From JAHTBL01 sp038532735 (GTDB lineage: Bacteria; Pseudomonadota; Alphaproteobacteria; Rhodobacterales; Rhodobacteraceae): 47,203 bases of DNA. The notes beneath the pieces are model-generated. The model saw only the letters and a list, made by a program, of their open reading frames with translations, did no database searches and had not been told where the DNA came from. The DNA is taken from NCBI GenBank assembly GCA_038532735.1, contig JBCBAC010000014.1:1-47203 (forward strand), in the 5' to 3' direction. Below are positions 44,026-47,203 of the stretch, piece by piece; positions within the stretch are counted from its first letter, which is position 1; each line of letters starts with the position of its first letter. Made by a program: the position numbers and the translations under genes.

Positions 44026-44342
44026 TTGAAGTGCTGATAACGTCATTCACCGGACCGCAGATCATCGTCCTCATGGTTATCACGATCATCGGTGGCTTAC
44101 TTGTCGGGGCTCTTGCCTACTTGCCGTCAGAGATCACCATCGGCTGTGGTATCATCTTGGTGATCCAGTTCGTTATGTTCTGGTCATCTGCTCATCTTGA
44201 TATGGTGCTCTACGGGTTCGAGGCTGGCATTCTACGCTTCTCACCGGGTGGATACATAGCACTGCATCACGGAGTTCAGATCGCTGCTCTATGGGCCAGC
44301 TTAGCGGCGGGGCGGGCCTTTGCGTTTCGGAACAGCCGATGA
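44022..44342 (+). CDS. small membrane protein, three predicted helices
   Basis: A 106-residue hydrophobic protein with segments at about 10-34 (GPQIIVLMVITIIGGLLVGALAYL), 38-56 and 78-98. No domain is recognised. It is translationally coupled to the small HTH gene (ATGA overlap), so it is made with the regulator. Its role is unknown; a cell-envelope effector is only one possibility. Confidence 0.75.
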   Translation: MIEVLITSFTGPQIIVLMVITIIGGLLVGALAYLPSEITIGCGIILVIQFVMFWSSAHLDMVLYGFEAGILRFSPGGYIALHHGVQIAALWASLAAGRAFAFRNSR

Positions 44343-44435
44343 ACCGACGCTGCCGTTATCCATACCCACAGCATATCACCGCGATGTGATTGCCCACCTT
44401 TCAACCCTACCGACCAAAAAGAAGGAGCCCAAATC

Positions 44436-44780
44436 TTGTTCAGAGAAGCGCCCATTATAGCGGCCTCATTCGTGGTCACACTGTCCGCCTGTGCCGAAAC
44501 CCAGACCATTGACCCCATCACACAAGCAGTCTCTGGCCGTACCCTCGTGGCGGGTGATACTCGCCTAACAGCGGGAGCCAACGGAGCACTGGTAGGCACC
44601 TTGGCAGGCGGCGACACGTTGTCTGGCACATGGCGCATCTTGAACGGCAGATGGTGCAGAACACTGACCCAGCCTGCTCGGTTCGCAGGGCCAGAAGTCT
44701 GCCAGGATGTAGCCCTGACAGAGGGGCAGTTGGTGATCATCGGATCGAACGGTAACCCGACAACTTACATCATCGAATGA
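44436..44780 (+). CDS. predicted lipoprotein, TTG start
   Basis: A 114-residue protein with a signal of lipoprotein type: hydrophobic stretch then lipobox LSAC (Cys19). The mature part contains two further cysteines (WCRTLTQP and EVCQDVA) and a GTWRILNGRWCR segment, loosely like DUF995-type proteins. The start is TTG at 44436, with AAGGAG 8 bases upstream; no ATG fits. An inverted repeat ATCAC/GTGAT lies about 50 bases upstream. It may sit in the outer membrane; function unknown. Confidence 0.75.
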   Translation: MFREAPIIAASFVVTLSACAETQTIDPITQAVSGRTLVAGDTRLTAGANGALVGTLAGGDTLSGTWRILNGRWCRTLTQPARFAGPEVCQDVALTEGQLVIIGSNGNPTTYIIE

Positions 44781-44962
44781 CGACCCAGCCGCATCGGCCA
44801 CGACAGGCCGTCTTGGAACGCCTCTGGGCCCGCAACGCGATACGTCGAGAATTGGGACTGCGCCCTATCAACATCTCCAAAGTCTATGAGCAGAAGGTCA
44901 CAGGCAGGTCCCAAATGAAGGCGGGCTTCATTCCTCACGAACGAAAAGATCGGCAGAGGTAA
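44777..44962 (+). CDS. small basic protein, unknown
   Basis: A 61-residue, strongly basic protein (MTTQPHRPRQAVLERLWARNAIRRELGLRP as two short pieces of helix and a KVTGRSQMKAGF tail). Its ATG overlaps the lipoprotein stop by 4 bases (ATGA), which supports that it is real. No family recognised; nucleic-acid binding is possible from the charge only. Confidence 0.55.
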   Translation: MTTQPHRPRQAVLERLWARNAIRRELGLRPINISKVYEQKVTGRSQMKAGFIPHERKDRQR

Positions 44963-45001
44963 ATATCAGCAGAACCGCGACAAGGCTGGGAGGAATGCGT
45001 G

Positions 45002-45373
45002 ATGGCTGAAGTGAACGATGTGATGCTGACCGATGACGAAATCACTGATGCAGTTGCGTTCTTCGATGAGGTGGCCGATGAGGATTTGTTGCGCTTCCTG
45101 CGCAGCCTCCCTGTTATTGGCACAAATGATGATGAACCATTCACCATCGAAGACCTGACCTACGAGGCCCTGCTGCAACCATACGTGCTTCAAGCCTGGA
45201 AATCCGTTTCTGGGTCACCAGGCATCGCCAACCGCATCTTGCAACTGTCGAAGCTCTACAAGGCCGCAGAAGCGGCAATGGAGCGCGAAACAGGGCGTAA
45301 ACGACGTGTCCCTAGGGTCATCAGCATTCCGGCGTTCGTGGACGCATATAGAGGCCGTGGGCTGCCACTCTAG
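45002..45373 (+). CDS. hypothetical acidic protein
   Basis: A 123-residue protein with an acidic N-terminal half (MLTDDEITDAVAFFDEVADEDLLRFLRSL) and a basic C-terminal half (ERETGRKRRVPRVISIPAFVDAYRGRG). GGAGG is placed 8 bases before the ATG at 45002 (GTG at 44999 is a less likely start). No domain recognised. It is in line with the lipoprotein and small basic protein genes and convergent with the RHH gene. Confidence 0.65.
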   Translation: MAEVNDVMLTDDEITDAVAFFDEVADEDLLRFLRSLPVIGTNDDEPFTIEDLTYEALLQPYVLQAWKSVSGSPGIANRILQLSKLYKAAEAAMERETGRKRRVPRVISIPAFVDAYRGRGLPL

Positions 45374-45378
45374 TCCTG

Positions 45379-45567
45379 TTAAGCGGCTACGGTGTTCTCA
45401 GCATCCAGGTCGTGCCCATCAGCCTCGTAGGCGTCCCATAGGGCCTCCACAGCGTCATCGAGGAGGCTGCCATATGTCAGTCTTGTATGATCTCGTAGCA
45501 CGTCGAGGCGCATCTTTGTGACCTCTGAGATTGAACGGACGGTGATGTCTTTCTTGTTTGGAACCAT
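45379..45567 (-). CDS. ribbon-helix-helix DNA-binding protein
   Basis: The 62-residue protein reads KKDITVRSISEVTKMRLDVLRDHTRLTYGSLLDDAVEALWDAYEADG: a basic strand followed by two helices, the pattern of CopG/Arc-type (RHH) dimers. GGAGG lies 7 bases before the ATG. The palindrome CCATATTTATGG 16 bases upstream is a likely operator for autoregulation. Such proteins control plasmid copy number, partition or toxin genes; here it stands divergent from the HUH protein gene. Confidence 0.75.
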   Translation of the reverse strand: MVPNKKDITVRSISEVTKMRLDVLRDHTRLTYGSLLDDAVEALWDAYEADGHDLDAENTVAA

Positions 45568-45582
45568 GTTGAAACCTCCTGA

Positions 45583-45594
45583 CCATATTTATGG
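45583..45594. promoter_or_regulatory. operator-like palindrome upstream of the RHH gene
   Basis: CCATA, TT, TATGG: perfect 5-bp arms with a 2-base spacer, just upstream of the RHH start codon. Probable RHH dimer site; chance occurrence cannot be excluded. Confidence 0.4.
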
Positions 45595-45683
45595 AGGATC
45601 AAGTTCTTGGTCATCATTTGCCCTCCAATCAGCAGCGTCCGGCTCAACAATGGTAACCAGTTTTTCCCACTTGCCCCTACATA

Positions 45684-45725
45684 CTAGGTGAAGCGTGTCC
45701 AACACCTAGCCGACCAGTGTTAGAC
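45684..45725. repeat. overlapping inverted repeats upstream of the HUH protein gene
   Basis: CTAGGTG (45684-45690) pairs with CACCTAG (45703-45709) over a 12-base loop. GTCCAACAC (45697-45705) pairs with GTGTTAGAC (45717-45725) with one mismatch. The arms overlap, so the two hairpins are mutually exclusive. This is a candidate double-strand origin or nicking site for the HUH protein, or its operator. Confidence 0.5.
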
Positions 45726-45746
45726 GTGGATGAAGCTTCATGATGA

Positions 45747-47033
45747 ATGGAGCACGACTTGGCCGTCAAAACGGGACACATGCACTCTTACGACTGGAGC
45801 GATGGAGAAATCCACGATCCACGAAATCCTATGCGTCCATTGGTTTATAACATCGCCAATATGACCGTAGGTAGGATCGAGTTGGGCAGTCGAGAGTGGT
45901 GGCTCAAGATGTGCGATGCACTGCACCATCTGGACTACCCCGACCTTGAGCCGGTTTTTCGTGGGAAACGACTCCCACGCTTTGTCTCAGATCGCCTCGA
46001 ATCCGGATACAAGGCTTGGGTCAATAGCGCCAAACAGCACCCACATCGCAACAGATGCGGAACACCACCCAAGCACAGCAAACGAGTGAACGAGTTAATT
46101 GAAGTTCTTCAACAAGCCCCTCTCGACCGACTCGGCTTCATCACGGCTGTTGAGTGTATTGAAGGCACCGAGCAAGAGGCGATCCAGGCCGCAGAAGATG
46201 GAGCCAGGAGGTTGGGCTCCTACATCCGGCGGCGGTTTGATCACCCGGTTTGCCTGATGTTCCCGGAAGTCGATGAGAAGGTTCTGAAAGACGTTGACGC
46301 TGCGCTCATCCTTAAGGCGAAGTGGAAACTGGAGTTTGACGAAAACCAAAGGGTATTCAAGGTTCATTACCACGGTGTGATCTATGTCCCAGAACACTAC
46401 CCAGAGGACATCGAGCAAGCCTTCCGCCTTTGCAAGAACGGGAAACGGAACCGCCGTTATTCAGGTGCCAACCAGGTTCGTGTCATCGCAGTTGAGGAAG
46501 CTCCTGGCTATGACGACGAGACTGCCGACATTGACGGGTGCTGCGGATATGCCACCAAGTATCACTATAAGCCGCCAGTGAAAGCCAGGATGCTGGAGGG
46601 GTTCGTCAACTGGTTGATCGTCACCGATGCCATTATCCGCAATCCTAAGACCATCGTCACTGTTGGTGTTCGGTATGGCATTCAGACGTTGTGTAAGCGT
46701 TGTGAAACATACCATGAGATTGGATCAGAGTGTTCTTGTTCGGTTTCAACCGATCCTGTCTACACACATGACAGCTTCGAAGAGGAGTCCGTCGATAAAG
46801 CTTTGGAGGAAGCATTTGATCGTCAGGAGACCGAGTTAAGTCACTCTTCTGAACATCCTTATGACCATACTGATATGGGTCCTAAGGTGGGCATTATTCT
46901 AAACTCCGAATCTGCAAGTATCTGGAATAGTGCAGCAAAAGCGGTATCAAAAAAACTTACTCGACTGGTAGCCAGTTTGACGGCCCCTGCGTTAACGCTG
47001 CTCCGTTTCTTCAGAAAACCACAGGGACCCTAG
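45747..47033 (+). CDS. HUH-type replication/nicking protein
   Basis: A 428-residue protein. KVHYHGVIYVPEHYP (206-219) contains His207-Tyr-His209, an HUH metal-site motif; GCCGYATKYHYK (264-275) supplies a YxxK motif (Tyr268, Lys271), the nucleophile arrangement of rolling-circle Rep proteins. A zinc-knuckle-like Cys316-x2-Cys319-x9-Cys329-x-Cys331 follows. The tail (about 390-424) is an amphipathic or hydrophobic helix. Start at 45747; ATG 45780 is another option. No clear ribosome site. Family assignment rests on these motifs; overall similarity to a named Rep family is not established. Confidence 0.6.
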   Translation: MEHDLAVKTGHMHSYDWSDGEIHDPRNPMRPLVYNIANMTVGRIELGSREWWLKMCDALHHLDYPDLEPVFRGKRLPRFVSDRLESGYKAWVNSAKQHPHRNRCGTPPKHSKRVNELIEVLQQAPLDRLGFITAVECIEGTEQEAIQAAEDGARRLGSYIRRRFDHPVCLMFPEVDEKVLKDVDAALILKAKWKLEFDENQRVFKVHYHGVIYVPEHYPEDIEQAFRLCKNGKRNRRYSGANQVRVIAVEEAPGYDDETADIDGCCGYATKYHYKPPVKARMLEGFVNWLIVTDAIIRNPKTIVTVGVRYGIQTLCKRCETYHEIGSECSCSVSTDPVYTHDSFEEESVDKALEEAFDRQETELSHSSEHPYDHTDMGPKVGIILNSESASIWNSAAKAVSKKLTRLVASLTAPALTLLRFFRKPQGP

Positions 47034-47203
47034 GTCTAATCAGGGCCTGGGCAGGCCGTTCATCAACGTAAAACCCACTACTAGATGACCGGGCTTAGCC
47101 AGCCCTGTGTTGAGTCGTGCCCGCTTATTCCCTTTTCGATGTGTCAAATGGGTAAGTCCTAGCTACACACTTCATGACGCCTCAGGAATCGTCTCACTGG
47201 GTC
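47034..47203. other. non-coding end of the window with small inverted repeats
   Basis: GGCCTG-GG-CAGGCC (47044-47057) and GGGCT-TAGCC-AGCCC (47091-47105) are short hairpins. No gene start or attachment-site repeat was recognised. They might terminate the HUH transcript, but there is no T-run. Confidence 0.35.

Larger units (their letters stand above)
33212..47203. mobile_element. genomic island at tRNA-Cys (right end outside the window)
   Basis: From the tRNA-Cys 3' end onward gene content changes sharply: tyrosine integrase, type I restriction-modification genes, regulators, small unknown genes and an HUH-type protein. Base composition is also less GC-rich in the integrase and in the last 3 kb. 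I looked for a second copy of the tRNA 3' end (GGTTCGATTCCGGT) and saw none, so the right attachment site must lie beyond 47203, or the junction has decayed. Confidence 0.8.

Noticed and set aside
33212..47203. CRISPR array or complete prophage in the island
   Set aside because: No regularly spaced repeats and no capsid, portal, terminase or tail genes were seen.

Overview
The window looks like chromosomal DNA of a marine alphaproteobacterium of the Rhodobacterales (Roseobacter group). The evidence is the GC-rich coding, an F1 ATP synthase operon (atpHAGDC) that stands apart from F0 genes, the hisC-tyrC-extensin-like and hisS-hisZ-hisG gene orders, DUF2125, DUF1489 and Hint_2 proteins, a class II ribonucleotide reductase, and a PopZ-like / TolC / Pcm-like cluster. 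Species cannot be given from sequence reading alone.

Region 1 (1-33.0 kb) is ordinary core genome. It runs: the 3' end of a small exported-protein gene; an H-type lectin-like gene; atpC, atpD, atpG, atpA, atpH (all minus); RidA; an MFS exporter; a methyltransferase; glyoxalase II; clpA with an overlapping M23 peptidase; a MotA/ExbB-like plus MotB/OmpA-like pair; a ChaC-like cyclotransferase; DUF2125; an extensin-like protein, tyrC and hisC in one overlapping unit; rpsD; a Hint_2 protein; an LpxR-like lipid A deacylase; nrdJ; DUF1489; hisG/hisZ/hisS; slyX; a small exported repeat protein; a PopZ-like protein; tolC; a Pcm-like methyltransferase. The small exported protein at 29420-29671 shares its last 16 codons, base for base, with the fragment that opens the window.

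Region 2 (33.1 kb to the end) is a genomic island inserted next to tRNA-Cys(GCA). A tyrosine recombinase lies directly downstream of the tRNA. Then comes a tightly coupled seven-gene operon on the minus strand, transcribed from 43680 down to 34694: XRE regulator, hsdM, hsdS, a small GNAT-like protein, a dGTPase, hsdR and a YgjP-type metalloprotease. Six genes are joined by start/stop overlaps or gaps of 3-37 bases, so this reads as one composite defence unit in which DNA restriction is combined with a predicted dNTP-depleting enzyme. Divergent from it are a Cro-sized HTH protein, a three-helix membrane protein, a lipoprotein with a TTG start, two small unknown proteins, a ribbon-helix-helix protein and an HUH-type replication/nicking protein. 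No second copy of the tRNA end was seen, so the right border of the island lies outside the window.

The control region between the two island operons (43681-43794) is compact: one palindromic TTGCAA hexamer can serve as the -35 element of both divergent promoters, each with a 17-base spacer, and two related operator-like sites (GTTTCACG...) lie on the two arms. This looks like a CI/Cro-type switch governing a type I restriction system. The most noteworthy parts are this switch, the RM-dGTPase-protease operon and the HUH protein module.
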